The notes beneath the pieces were generated by a model. That model was given only the letters and a program-made list of their open reading frames with translations, ran no database searches and was not told the origin of the DNA. A stretch of 64,000 nucleotides of DNA from Promicromonospora panici (lineage in GTDB: Bacteria > Actinomycetota > Actinomycetes > Actinomycetales > Cellulomonadaceae), in NCBI RefSeq assembly GCF_900608595.1, contig NZ_UWYY01000013.1, forward strand, positions 164,862 through 228,861. Reading direction: 5' to 3'. Positions 41,994 through 50,653 of this stretch are shown in pieces (positions within the stretch are counted from its first letter, which is position 1; every line of letters begins with the position of its first letter). A program made the position numbers and the translations under genes.

Positions 41994-42107
41994 AGTAGAG
42001 GTTCGCGAGGTAGAACCGTGGCGAGGTAGGACTTTGGCGAGGTAGGACCAGGACGAGGTAGGAGCGCAGCTGTGCTCCAGTCCTACCTCGCCACAGTTCT
42101 ACTTCAG
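41990..42107. repeat. five 16-bp tandem repeats and long hairpin between glnA2 and glnE
   Basis: Beginning at the glnA2 stop there are five units with consensus GAGGTAGGACNNTGGC (41992, 42007, 42023, 42039, 42055). The region ends in an inverted copy (42079-42102) that pairs with 42010-42033 over 24 bp with one mismatch; because the units are alike, the inverted copy can pair with several of them, and 42099-42107 also pairs with 41990-41998. It probably terminates glnA2 or folds into alternative structures before glnE. Confidence 0.75.
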
Positions 42108-42137
42108 CAGAGGGCGCTCGCGTCGTAGGGTCAGGGG

Positions 42138-45100
42138 GTGCAGAGCCGCCGACCCGAGACCCTGACGACCCATCTGATCCGGGCCGGGTTCGCCGACCTC
42201 ACCCGGTCGGCCTCGCTGTGGCGGGACCCCGACCTGGTCTCGGTCCGCGACAGCCGGTCCGGGGACGGTGCGGGCGCCGATCGCAGCGTCGGTCCCGACC
42301 GCGGCTCGGTCGCCCTCGAGCCCGCCGACGCTGCTCTGCTGCGTGCGCTCGCCGCCGTCGCGGACCCGGACCTCGCGCTGCTGCAGCTCGTCCGCCTCGC
42401 GGCGGCAGCTCCCGACCGGCTGCACCCGGTCCTCGCGGTCCCGGAGGGAACGCCGGCAGAGCCCCGCGGCGACGTGGAGGCAGCGGTGTCCGACGACGCC
42501 GAACCGCCCCGGCCGACCGCGCGCGACCGGCTGCTGCGCGTGCTGGGCGCGTCGTCGGCACTCGGTGACGAGTTGGTCCGGCATCCGTCGCTGCTCGGCC
42601 TGATCTGCGACTGCACGCCGGGCATCGACGTGCCGGCCGGGGAGGTCCGCGCCGAGCTGCTGCGCGCCGTCGACGCGGACCCGGACGTCGAGGCGCCCGT
42701 CGCGGGCACGCGGGTCCCCGACGAACCGGTCGTGCCGGGCGAGGACCAGCCGCCGTCGTACACCGACCGCCTGCGGCGCGCCTACCGGGCGCGGCTGCTG
42801 CGGATCGCCGCCACCGACGTCACCGCGTCCGACCCGACGGTCGTGCTGCCCGCCGTCGCCGCCGCGCTCGCGGACCTGGCGGCCGCCGCGCTGGAGGGCG
42901 CGCTGGCCATCGCCCGCTCGGAGGAGGACGACCACGCCGCCGGCGTGCGCCTGGCCGTGCTCGGGATGGGCAAGACCGGCGGCCGCGAGCTGAACTACAT
43001 CTCGGACGTGGACGTCATCTACGTCGCCGAGCCCGGCCGGCTGCCCGACGGCGCGCCCGCGTGCGACGAGGACCATGCCCTGCGGGTCGCCTCGCGGCTC
43101 GCGGGACGGCTCGCGCAGGTGTGCTCCGGCGCTTCGGCGGAGCCGGGGCTGTGGCAGGTCGACGCGGCGCTGCGGCCGGAGGGCAAGCAGGGGCCGCTCG
43201 TGCGGACGCTCGCCAGCCACGTCGCCTACTACGAGCGGTGGGCCGTGACGTGGGAGTTCCAGGCGCTGCTCAAGGCGCGTCCGGTGGCGGGCGACGTGGC
43301 GTTGGGCGAGGAGTACGTGGCCGCCGTCGGGCCGCTGGTGTGGCAGGCCGTGGAGCGGCCGAACTTCGTCGAGGACGCCCGCGCCATGCGCAAGCGCGTC
43401 GAGGACAACGTGCCGGTGGCCGAGGCAGACCGGCAGATCAAGCTCGGCAAGGGCGGCCTGCGCGACGTCGAGTTCACCGTGCAGCTGCTGCAGCTCGTGC
43501 ACGGGCGCGCGGACGAGGACATCCGGTCGCGGACCACCCTCGACGCGCTGGCGGCGCTGTCGAAGGGCGGCTACGTCGGGCGCGACCATGCCGGCCGGAT
43601 GGGGGAGTGCTACCGGTTCCTGCGGACCCTGGAGCACCGGATCCAGCTCTTCCGGCTGCGTCGCACCCACCTCATGCCGACCGCGGAGCACGACCTGCGG
43701 CGGCTCGCCCGCGGACTGGGCGTCGGCGGCGCGGACGACCTCGTCAAGACCTGGCGGTCGGTGCGGCGCGAGGTGCGCGACCTGCACGAGGCTGTCTATT
43801 ATCGGCCGCTCCTGCCGGCCACGGCGCTGCTGTCCACGGGCGAGGCGTCGCTCGCGCCGCAGGCCGCCATGGCCCGGTTCGCCGCCATCGGCTACCGCGA
43901 TCCGGCAGGCGCCATGCGCCACGTCCAGGCACTGACCGACGGCGTCAGCCGGCGGGCGGCGATCCAGCGCCAGCTGCTGCCGGTGCTGCTGGGCTGGTTC
44001 GCCGAGGGCGCCGACCCGGACGAAGGGCTGCTCGCGTTCCGCAAGCTGTCGGACACCCTAGGCGGGACCCACTGGTACCTGCGGTTGCTGCGCGACTCGG
44101 CCGAGGCGGCGTCGCACCTGGCCCAGGTGCTGTCCTCGTCGCGGTACCTCGCGGACGCGATCGGGCGCTCCCCGGAGTCGGTGCGCTGGCTCGCCGAGTC
44201 GGAGTCGCTGGCGCCGCGCGGGGTGCGGCGGCTGGCGGCGGAGGCGGACGCGCTGCTCGGGCGGGCCCAGGAGGTGGACAGCGCCACCGTCGCACTGCGC
44301 GCGTTGCGCCGGCGCGAGCTGGCGCGCACCGGCGTCGCCGAGGTGCTGGGCGCGCTCGGCCCGGTCAGCGCGGCCAGGGCCATCTCGGACGCCGCCGACG
44401 TCGTCCTGGCCGGCGGGCTGCGCATCGCGGAGCACGAGGCGCGCACCGAGCGGAAGGTCACTCGCGGGGACGAGCCCGCCCGGCTGCTCATCGTCGCGAT
44501 GGGCCGCCTCGGCGGCCAGGAGATGGGCTACGGGTCGGACGCGGACATCATGTTCGTGTACGAGGCGGTCGGCGGCGCGCCGGACAAGGAGGCCAACGAC
44601 TACGCGCTGACCGTGGCGAAGGACATGCGGCGCATCCTCACCGCCGTCGGGCCCGAGCCGAGCCTGCCCGTGGACGCCGACCTGCGGCCCGAGGGGCGCA
44701 ACGGGCCGCTGGTGCGGTCCTTCGAGTCGTACGTGGAGTACTACGACCGCTGGTCCTCGCCCTGGGAGGCGCAGGCGCTCCTGCGGGCGCGGGCCCTCTC
44801 GGGGACGCTCAGCGTGGTCGCCGCGGGTGGCCCGGACGAGGGTGCGGTGGTGGCGTCGCTGTCGGACGGCGGCGCGACGGCGGGCGGGGGCGGAGCCGGC
44901 GGGGCGTCCGTCGTCCGCCCTGAACTCGACCTTGGGCCCGGCGCGGAGGGCGGCGTGTCGCTCGGTGCGCGGTTCACGGCGCTCATCGATCCGCTGCGGT
45001 ACCCGGAGGGCGGGCCGGACGCGGCGGTCCTGCGCGAGGTGCGGCGCATCAAGGCGCGCGTCGAGTCGGAGCGGCTGCCGCGCGGCGCCGACCCGGCGCG

Positions 45101-45497
45101 GCACCTGAAGCTCGGGCGCGGCGGGGTGTCCGACGTCGAGTGGACCGTCCAGCTGCTGCAGCTGCAGCACGCGTTCGAGGTGCCCGGCCTGCGGACGACC
45201 GGCACGGTCTCGGCGCTGAAGGCGGCCCGGGAGGCGGACCTCCTGACCGGCGACGACGCCGAGGTGCTGCTGGAGGCGTGGCGGCTGGCGTCGCGGCTGC
45301 GGTCGGCGATCGTGCTGTGGTCGGGCCGGACCACGGGCTCCGGCGTCGACATGCTGCCGCACGACAGCCATGCCCTGACCGGGATCGCGCGCCTGCTGGG
45401 CGACGTCGGCACGGGGCCGGAGCTCGAGGAGCTCTACCTGAGGGTGGCGCGGCGGGCGCGCGGGGTGATGGAGCGGGTGTTCTACGGGGCGGGGTGA
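42138..45497 (+). CDS. glnE: bifunctional glutamine synthetase adenylyltransferase/adenylyl-removing enzyme
   Basis: Attaches and removes AMP on the regulatory Tyr of GlnA according to nitrogen status. At 1119 residues it is longer than usual (~950-1000). The N-terminal half (deadenylylase) carries LGMGKTGGRELNYISDVDVIYV and the C-terminal half (adenylylase) AMGRLGGQEMGYGSDADIMFVYE, each with its G-G-x-E-x-x-Y-x-S-D-x-D nucleotidyltransferase motif and later LGKGGLRDVEFTVQL / LGRGGVSDVEWTVQL. Odd feature: a Gly/Ala/Ser-rich insertion of about 45 residues near 890-935, before the conserved ALIDPLRYP. GTG start. Its substrate GlnA lies 8 kb away at 53.8 kb. Confidence 0.95.
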   Translation: MQSRRPETLTTHLIRAGFADLTRSASLWRDPDLVSVRDSRSGDGAGADRSVGPDRGSVALEPADAALLRALAAVADPDLALLQLVRLAAAAPDRLHPVLAVPEGTPAEPRGDVEAAVSDDAEPPRPTARDRLLRVLGASSALGDELVRHPSLLGLICDCTPGIDVPAGEVRAELLRAVDADPDVEAPVAGTRVPDEPVVPGEDQPPSYTDRLRRAYRARLLRIAATDVTASDPTVVLPAVAAALADLAAAALEGALAIARSEEDDHAAGVRLAVLGMGKTGGRELNYISDVDVIYVAEPGRLPDGAPACDEDHALRVASRLAGRLAQVCSGASAEPGLWQVDAALRPEGKQGPLVRTLASHVAYYERWAVTWEFQALLKARPVAGDVALGEEYVAAVGPLVWQAVERPNFVEDARAMRKRVEDNVPVAEADRQIKLGKGGLRDVEFTVQLLQLVHGRADEDIRSRTTLDALAALSKGGYVGRDHAGRMGECYRFLRTLEHRIQLFRLRRTHLMPTAEHDLRRLARGLGVGGADDLVKTWRSVRREVRDLHEAVYYRPLLPATALLSTGEASLAPQAAMARFAAIGYRDPAGAMRHVQALTDGVSRRAAIQRQLLPVLLGWFAEGADPDEGLLAFRKLSDTLGGTHWYLRLLRDSAEAASHLAQVLSSSRYLADAIGRSPESVRWLAESESLAPRGVRRLAAEADALLGRAQEVDSATVALRALRRRELARTGVAEVLGALGPVSAARAISDAADVVLAGGLRIAEHEARTERKVTRGDEPARLLIVAMGRLGGQEMGYGSDADIMFVYEAVGGAPDKEANDYALTVAKDMRRILTAVGPEPSLPVDADLRPEGRNGPLVRSFESYVEYYDRWSSPWEAQALLRARALSGTLSVVAAGGPDEGAVVASLSDGGATAGGGGAGGASVVRPELDLGPGAEGGVSLGARFTALIDPLRYPEGGPDAAVLREVRRIKARVESERLPRGADPARHLKLGRGGVSDVEWTVQLLQLQHAFEVPGLRTTGTVSALKAAREADLLTGDDAEVLLEAWRLASRLRSAIVLWSGRTTGSGVDMLPHDSHALTGIARLLGDVGTGPELEELYLRVARRARGVMERVFYGAG

Positions 45498-45507
45498 GGG
45501 CTGACCG

Positions 45508-46392
45508 TCATGCCCGTGGGAGCCCGATCGCCGTCAGGAACGCGAGCGTGGCGGGTGTCGGTCCCGCCTTGCTCCAGACGACGTACTCGACACGGCTCGG
45601 GGCGTTCGTGACGTCGGCGGTGACCAGACCACCGAGCTCCGGGGCGCGCTGGAGGTACGTCGAGGGCAGGAATCCGATCGCGAGCCCGTGGCGGATCACC
45701 TGGGCCATGAGTGGTGCGTCGGTCACCTCGAAGGCGACGTCCCGGCTGAGTCCAGAGCGGGCGAAGGCCTGGTCGGTCTGGGCTCGCCCGGCGGACCCGT
45801 ACGGGAAATCGACGAACGGCTCGGCCGCGAGGTCCGCGAGGCGGAGGTCCTCGGCACCGGCCAGCGGGTGGTCGGGCGCGAGGACGGCGACGAGGCGGTC
45901 GCGGGCCAGCTCGTGGCTGCGCACGCCCGTCGGCCGTGCGGTGCTCGGCAGGCCGAGGAACGCGACGTCGAGCCGCCCGTCGGCCACCTCCGAGGTCAGG
46001 TCGTCGCTCGATCCGGCGCATAGCGTCACGCGCACCTGCGGGTGACGGTGGCGGAGGTCGCGCAGAGCCGCGGGCACGTCGACGGCCGCGACCGTCGGGA
46101 TCACGCCGACGCTGAGCCGTCCGCGCACCTCACCGACCGCGGCCGCGGCGTCGGCGGCGGCGCGCTCGGCGGCCTCCAGGGCCTGCCGTGCGGCGGGCAG
46201 GAACGCCTCACCGGCCGGCGTCAGGCTCACCCTCCGACTGGTGCGCGCGAAGAGCGTGGCGCCCAGCTCGTGCTCGAGCCGCTTGATCTGGTGGCTCAGC
46301 GCGGACTGCACGACGTGGCAGCGCTCCGCGGCGCGGGTGAAGTTGGCCGTCTCGGCGACCGCCACGACGTATCGCATCTGCTGGAGCTCCAT
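45508..46392 (-). CDS. LysR family transcriptional regulator
   Basis: A 294-residue LTTR starting MELQQMRYVVAVAETANFTRAAERCHVVQSALSHQIKRLE, with a normal effector domain. Divergent from the EamA transporter gene; a perfect 15-bp palindrome lies just in front of its start. It opens the accessory stretch that separates glnE from glnA. Ligand unknown; exporter control is the likely job. Confidence 0.92.
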   Translation of the reverse strand: MELQQMRYVVAVAETANFTRAAERCHVVQSALSHQIKRLEHELGATLFARTSRRVSLTPAGEAFLPAARQALEAAERAAADAAAAVGEVRGRLSVGVIPTVAAVDVPAALRDLRHRHPQVRVTLCAGSSDDLTSEVADGRLDVAFLGLPSTARPTGVRSHELARDRLVAVLAPDHPLAGAEDLRLADLAAEPFVDFPYGSAGRAQTDQAFARSGLSRDVAFEVTDAPLMAQVIRHGLAIGFLPSTYLQRAPELGGLVTADVTNAPSRVEYVVWSKAGPTPATLAFLTAIGLPRA

Positions 46393-46398
46393 GGATCA

Positions 46399-46413
46399 AT
46401 CGTGAATCACGAT
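46399..46413. promoter_or_regulatory. LysR operator palindrome
   Basis: ATCGTGA-A-TCACGAT is a perfect 7+1+7 inverted repeat fitting the LTTR T-N11-A pattern, 7 bp upstream of the LysR start and 30-74 bp upstream of the transporter. Confidence 0.6.
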
Positions 46414-46442
46414 CGATCAGATGAAAAGGATGTGTTGGACTC

Positions 46443-47441
46443 ATGGCTGGCCCGGACCGGAGACTGGGCGGCATGGACACCAGGACGCTCCCGCCGGACG
46501 GCCGCACGCGGGCCAGGATCGTGGCGCTCACAGCCGTCACAGCACTCGCCCCGATGGTCTGGGGCACCACGTACTTCGTCACCACCGAGATGCTTCCGGC
46601 CGAGCACCCGCTCTTCGCCGGACTCGTGCGCGCGCTGCCCGCCGGGCTCGTCGCGGTCGCGATCGGGGCGGCGCTGCCGGGCGGCTCCGGACTGCCCCGT
46701 GGCTCGTGGTGGTGGAAGAGCGCGGTGCTCGGCGTCCTCAACATCGGACTCTTCTTCCCGCTGCTGTTCGTCTCCGCCGAGCGGCTGCCCGGCGGCGTCG
46801 CCGCCACGTTCGGTGCGATCACACCGGTGGTCGTCGCGCTCCTCGCGGTGCCGGTGCTCGGCGAGCGCCTGTCGGCGCGGCGGCTCGTCTGGGGAGGCGC
46901 CGGCGTGATCGGCGTCGGCCTCGTGGTGCTCGGGCCGGACGCGGGACTCGACGTGGTCGGCGTCCTCGCCGGGCTCGGCGGCGCCGGGTCGATGGCGCTC
47001 GGCATCGCGCTGACCAAGCGCTGGGGACGCCCCGAGGGAGTTGGCCCGATCTCGTCCGCCGGCTGGCAGCTGACCGCGGGCGGGCTCTTCCTCGTCCCAA
47101 TTACCTACATCGCCGAGGGAGCGCCACCCGCGATCGACGGACGGGCGGCCCTCGGCTACCTCTGGCTCGGCCTGGTGGGCGGCCTCGTCGCGTACGTGCT
47201 CTGGTTCCGGGGGATCGGCCGGCTGCCGGTGACGTCCGTGGCGTTCCTCGGACCGCTCGCGCCCCTGGTGGCGGCGGGAATCGGCGTCGGCGCGCTCGGC
47301 GAGACCCTGACCCTGGTCCAGATCGTCGGGCTGGTGCTGGCGCTCGCCGCGGTGCTCGCGGGCCAGCTCCCGCCCCGCGGCCGGCGGACGGCGCTCCCCG
47401 TGGCATCGAACGACGGCGTGGCGCTGGAGGCCGTGCGATGA
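46443..47441 (+). CDS. EamA (drug/metabolite transporter) family permease
   Basis: A ten-helix DMT transporter, 332 residues from ATG 46443 or 322 from ATG 46473. First EamA half: TALAPMVWGTTYFVTTEMLPAEHPLFAGLVRALPAGL; second half: LGYLWLGLVGGLVAYVLWFRGIGRLPVTSVAFLGPLAPLVAAGIG. Members export amino acids or metabolites. The divergent LysR gene is the likely regulator. The next gene overlaps its end (ATGA). Confidence 0.88.
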   Translation: MAGPDRRLGGMDTRTLPPDGRTRARIVALTAVTALAPMVWGTTYFVTTEMLPAEHPLFAGLVRALPAGLVAVAIGAALPGGSGLPRGSWWWKSAVLGVLNIGLFFPLLFVSAERLPGGVAATFGAITPVVVALLAVPVLGERLSARRLVWGGAGVIGVGLVVLGPDAGLDVVGVLAGLGGAGSMALGIALTKRWGRPEGVGPISSAGWQLTAGGLFLVPITYIAEGAPPAIDGRAALGYLWLGLVGGLVAYVLWFRGIGRLPVTSVAFLGPLAPLVAAGIGVGALGETLTLVQIVGLVLALAAVLAGQLPPRGRRTALPVASNDGVALEAVR

Positions 47442-48052
47442 GGATCGTGGTCTTCGGGGCCAGCGGCATGGTGGGCACGCGCGTGGTGGACGAGGCGTCG
47501 GCGCGTGGGCACGACGTCGTCCCTGTCTCGCGTCGGGACGCAGGCCGCGGCACTGCGTCCTTGGACGTCTGTGACGAGGTACGGGTTCGAGCGCTGCTCC
47601 GTGCCGCCGACGTCGTGGTCAGCGCCATCCGCTCGCGGCCGGGCGAGGAAGCGAGTGTTCCCGAGACGACGGCGGCTCTGCTCGCCGCCGCTGCCGCGAC
47701 TCGAACTGCTCTGCTCCTGGTCGGTGGAGCGGGCCCGCTGACGAGCCCCGATCTATCCACAACGCTGGTCATCGACGACGAGAGGTTCGTTCCAGCCCGG
47801 TGGCGATCCAGCGCTATGGCCAGCCTCGCTCAGCTTCAGGCATGCGAGGGCCATCCGGCGGCGTGGACCTATCTCAGCCCTCCGGCGATCCTCGAGCCGG
47901 GGGCGCGCACCGGGATCTACCGCCGGGGCACGACGACGCTCTTGGTGGACGACGCCGGTCGCTCGCACATCTCGGCCGAGGACCTCTCCGTCGCGGTGCT
48001 GGACGAGGTCGAAGAACCGGCTGGCATCAGGCATTTCACCGTGGCGTACTGA
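47438..48052 (+). CDS. NAD(P)H-binding reductase (NmrA/YwnB-like SDR)
   Basis: A 204-residue atypical SDR: RIVVFGASGMVGTRVVDEASARGHDVVPVSR (GxxGxxG), TASLDVCDEVRVRALLRAADVVVSAI and the end HISAEDLSVAVLDEVEEP. Typical of the YwnB/HSCARG-like group; no classical Y-x3-K. Probably a quinone or flavin reductase or redox sensor. Its ATG overlaps the transporter stop, so it is in the same operon. Confidence 0.82.
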   Translation: MRIVVFGASGMVGTRVVDEASARGHDVVPVSRRDAGRGTASLDVCDEVRVRALLRAADVVVSAIRSRPGEEASVPETTAALLAAAAATRTALLLVGGAGPLTSPDLSTTLVIDDERFVPARWRSSAMASLAQLQACEGHPAAWTYLSPPAILEPGARTGIYRRGTTTLLVDDAGRSHISAEDLSVAVLDEVEEPAGIRHFTVAY

Positions 48053-48155
48053 TCTGGTCGGCGGGAGCGCGTTGCGCGGGGTTGTGCGTCGTCACCGTTG
48101 GACGGTGTCCCGCCTTGAACGCATCACGTCAGATCCGAAGCTGGCGGTGGTGAGG

Positions 48156-48527
48156 TCAGCTCGCGGGTGTGACTGTGAGTAGGGAGGAGTCCGGGAACTC
48201 ACGTGGATCGGTCTCACCGACCCCGACATATTCGATTCCGCCGAGCCACGGCCCCATCGTGTACAGGAACAAGCCGTCGCCGTGCGAGTCCCGGATGCCG
48301 GCGTTCACTCGGACCCACGTACCACGCTCGCCAGTTGAGTGGTCGAAGTCGATCGACGGACAGCCGCAGCCGCATATTCCCCCGACGACAACGGTCTTCG
48401 CTTGCTCACGCAGGTCGGCGACTCCGTCAAACTCCGCAGCCAGCAGCGCGTCGAGAACGGATCGCTCACGATCGGTCAACGGCCTGGGCATTGAGCCGTC
48501 GCTTGGTTCGCTCGTGTGCGCCGTCAC
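48156..48527 (-). CDS. hypothetical protein with CGCGC motif
   Basis: A 123-residue soluble protein not matched to a named family. Notable are the Cys cluster CGCGCPSIDF (~residues 52-61), which could bind metal, a basic-acidic helical N-terminus (LTDRERSVLDALLAAEF) and a Gly-rich strand FLYTMGPWLGGIEYVGVGE. The start may be 48527 or an internal ATG at 48491 (MPRPLTDRE). The composition matches real genes of the window and no gene overlaps it. Confidence 0.65.
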   Translation of the reverse strand: MTAHTSEPSDGSMPRPLTDRERSVLDALLAAEFDGVADLREQAKTVVVGGICGCGCPSIDFDHSTGERGTWVRVNAGIRDSHGDGLFLYTMGPWLGGIEYVGVGETDPREFPDSSLLTVTPAS

Positions 48528-48670
48528 GGTCAGAACCTACCCGTGCTGCTTGCTCAGAGTAAACGGGTTTGCCGTGCTCAGCGACGGTGGAAAGCCCCGG
48601 CAGAAAAAGCGTTGCTCCTCCGACATGCAGCGGAGCATCGTGGTCCCCAACCCGAGAGATTGGAACTCCG

Positions 48671-48772
48671 ATGACAGCTGTCACGCCCCGTGCCCTGACC
48701 CTCCGCACCACGGACGTGACTGCTTTTGTCGTACCTCAACCTCGGGATCGTCGCCCATGTCGACGCCGGTAA
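48671..48772 (+). promoter_or_regulatory. leader ORF and palindrome before the ribosomal-protection gene
   Basis: A 33-codon frame (ATG 48671 to stop 48772) overlaps the first 47 bases of the following gene in a different frame. The palindrome TGACAGCTGTCA (48672-48683) covers its start. Leader peptides overlapping or preceding tet(M)-type genes often mediate translational attenuation by the antibiotic; here it is only a possibility. Confidence 0.35.
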
Positions 48773-50549
48773 GACCAGCCTGACCGAACGCCTGCTGCAT
48801 CACGCGGGCGTGATCGACCGCCCCGGCAGCGTGGACGGCGGCGACACCACCACCGACACGCTCGCGCTGGAGCGGGAGCGTGGCATCACCATTCGCGCCT
48901 CGGTTGCGTCCTTCCCCGCGGGGGACGTCACCGTCAACGTGCTCGACACACCGGGCCACCCGGACTTCATCGCGGAGGTCGACCGCAGCCTGGCCGTGCT
49001 CGACGGCGCGGTGCTCGTGCTGTCCGCCGTCGAAGGCGTGCAGGCCCAGACCCTCGTGCTGATGCGCGCCCTGCAGCGGCTGCGGCTGCCCGTGATCGTG
49101 TTCGTGAACAAGATCGATCGTCGCGGGGCGCGCCCGGGCGCCGTGGCGGACGCCGTCGCGCGGCGCCTGAGCCCCGACATCCTGCCGGTGCAGCGGGTGC
49201 TCGCCGCGGGAACGCCGTCCGCTCGGGTCGAGCCGTTGCCCGACGACGGCCTCCGCGACTGGCTCGCGGGGGAGTCGCGGCGGGGTGCCGCCCATCCGGT
49301 GCTGTTCGGGTCGGCGGTGACGGGCGCGGGCGTGCCCGAGCTGGCCGCCGCCCTGGGGACGTACCTGCCGGTGGCGGACGGCGGAGTCGGCGCGGACGCG
49401 GCAGAGCCTTCCGGCGTCGTCTTCGCCATCGACCGGGAAGGCGGCCGCAAGCGGACGTTCGTCAGGATGCGGTCGGGCGCGCTGCGGGTGCGCGACAGGA
49501 TCGACCTCGGCCACGGCCGGGCCGAGCGGGTCACGGGCCTGCGCATCGCGCACCGCGGCACGCTCGAACCGCGCCCGATCGCGGAGGCCGGCCAGATCGC
49601 CGTCGTGCAGGGACTGTCGACGGCGCGGGTCGGAGACGTCGTCGGGCCAGCGCAGCCCGGGGACGAGCGCGCGAGCCAGTTCCCGCCGCCGTCGTACGAG
49701 ACGGTGGTCGACGTCGTCCCGGAGGATCGCGGGCGGCTGTACGCCGCGCTCACCGAGCTGGCCGAGCAGGACCCGCTGATCCGCGTGCGACGGCGGGACG
49801 AGGAGATCACCGTCTCGCTGTACGGCGAGGTCCAGCGCGAGGTGCTGGCCGCCGTCCTGCAGCGGGAGTACGGCGTCGCGGCGCGGTTCGGGGAGGTCCG
49901 GACGGCGCGCCAGGAGCGGATCGTCGGCACGGGACACGCGCTGGAGGTGAAGAAGCAGGACGGCAACGAGTTCCTGGCCACCATCGGGCTGCGGTTGGAG
50001 CCCGCGCCGGTCGGGTCGGGCGTAACGTTCGAGCTGGAGTGCGAGCGCGGGTCCATGCCGCCGGCCTTCTTCGACGCGGTCGAGGACACCGTCCGCCGCG
50101 AGCTGGCCCGCGGGCCGCTGCGGTGGCCGGTCCCGGACGCCCGGGTGGTCATGACCCACTCGGGCTACGCGCCGCGGCAGAGCCACATGCACCAGAAGTT
50201 CAACAAGGCGATGTCCAGCACCGGCGCCGACTTCCGCGGTCTGACGCCGCGCCTGCTGGCCGCCGCCGTCCGCCGGGCGGGGACTGTGGTGTGCGAGCCG
50301 GTCCACCGGTTCGTCATCGAGGTGCCGGACGACGCCGTCGGCTCGGTGACCTCGCTGATCGGACGGCTGGGCGGGGTGCCGTTCGAGTCGGGTGTCGCCG
50401 GCGTGGGGATCGCCGTCGTGCGGGGAGAGATCCCGGCCGGGGCCGTCGCCGCGGTGCAGCGGGACCTGCCCGGGCTGACGCGCGGGGAGGGGGTGTGCCA
50501 GACGGAGCACGACCGGTTCGAGCCGATGCGAGAAGTCGCCCGGACATGA
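48726..50549 (+). CDS. tetracycline-type ribosomal protection GTPase (OtrA/TetM-like)
   Basis: An EF-G-like translational GTPase of 607 residues, shorter than classical TetM (~640). G-motifs: G1 AHVDAGKTSLTE, the switch RGITIRAS, G3 DTPGHPDF, G4 NKID. Domains II-V follow, with VLAAVLQREYGV, MTHSGYAPRQSHMHQKF and a final EVPDD...GRLGG. Ribosomal protection proteins remove tetracyclines from the 30S subunit; the chromosomal actinobacterial type resembles OtrA of antibiotic producers, so self-resistance or intrinsic tolerance is plausible. TTG 48726 is forced by an in-frame stop at 48717. The ribosome site is poor, which fits attenuation. Confidence 0.9.
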   Translation: MSYLNLGIVAHVDAGKTSLTERLLHHAGVIDRPGSVDGGDTTTDTLALERERGITIRASVASFPAGDVTVNVLDTPGHPDFIAEVDRSLAVLDGAVLVLSAVEGVQAQTLVLMRALQRLRLPVIVFVNKIDRRGARPGAVADAVARRLSPDILPVQRVLAAGTPSARVEPLPDDGLRDWLAGESRRGAAHPVLFGSAVTGAGVPELAAALGTYLPVADGGVGADAAEPSGVVFAIDREGGRKRTFVRMRSGALRVRDRIDLGHGRAERVTGLRIAHRGTLEPRPIAEAGQIAVVQGLSTARVGDVVGPAQPGDERASQFPPPSYETVVDVVPEDRGRLYAALTELAEQDPLIRVRRRDEEITVSLYGEVQREVLAAVLQREYGVAARFGEVRTARQERIVGTGHALEVKKQDGNEFLATIGLRLEPAPVGSGVTFELECERGSMPPAFFDAVEDTVRRELARGPLRWPVPDARVVMTHSGYAPRQSHMHQKFNKAMSSTGADFRGLTPRLLAAAVRRAGTVVCEPVHRFVIEVPDDAVGSVTSLIGRLGGVPFESGVAGVGIAVVRGEIPAGAVAAVQRDLPGLTRGEGVCQTEHDRFEPMREVART

Positions 50550-50580
50550 GGACGGCCGAAAGCCGCTCGCTGCGTCGATC

Positions 50581-50598
50581 TGCAACCTAAAGGTTGCA
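50581..50598. promoter_or_regulatory. ArsR-type operator 1
   Basis: TGCAACCTAAAGGTTGCA is a perfect 8+2+8 palindrome 56 bp upstream of the MFS gene. Its 7-bp arms recur in operator 2. Confidence 0.75.
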
Positions 50599-50614
50599 CT
50601 TCCGGATGATGTTG

Positions 50615-50632
50615 TGCAACCATTAGGTTGCA
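50615..50632. promoter_or_regulatory. ArsR-type operator 2
   Basis: TGCAACCATTAGGTTGCA repeats the arms TGCAACC/GGTTGCA with a 4-base centre. It lies 34 bp after the start of operator 1, near three helical turns. This matches sites of ArsR-family repressors that are co-encoded with SRPBCC proteins, as here. Confidence 0.75.
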
Positions 50633-50653
50633 CTCAATCTAGGGGAGGACATC

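Noticed and set aside
45140..46045. Plus-strand frame of 301 codons
   Set aside because: It covers the end of glnE and the LysR gene; both have clear family motifs, and this frame has none.
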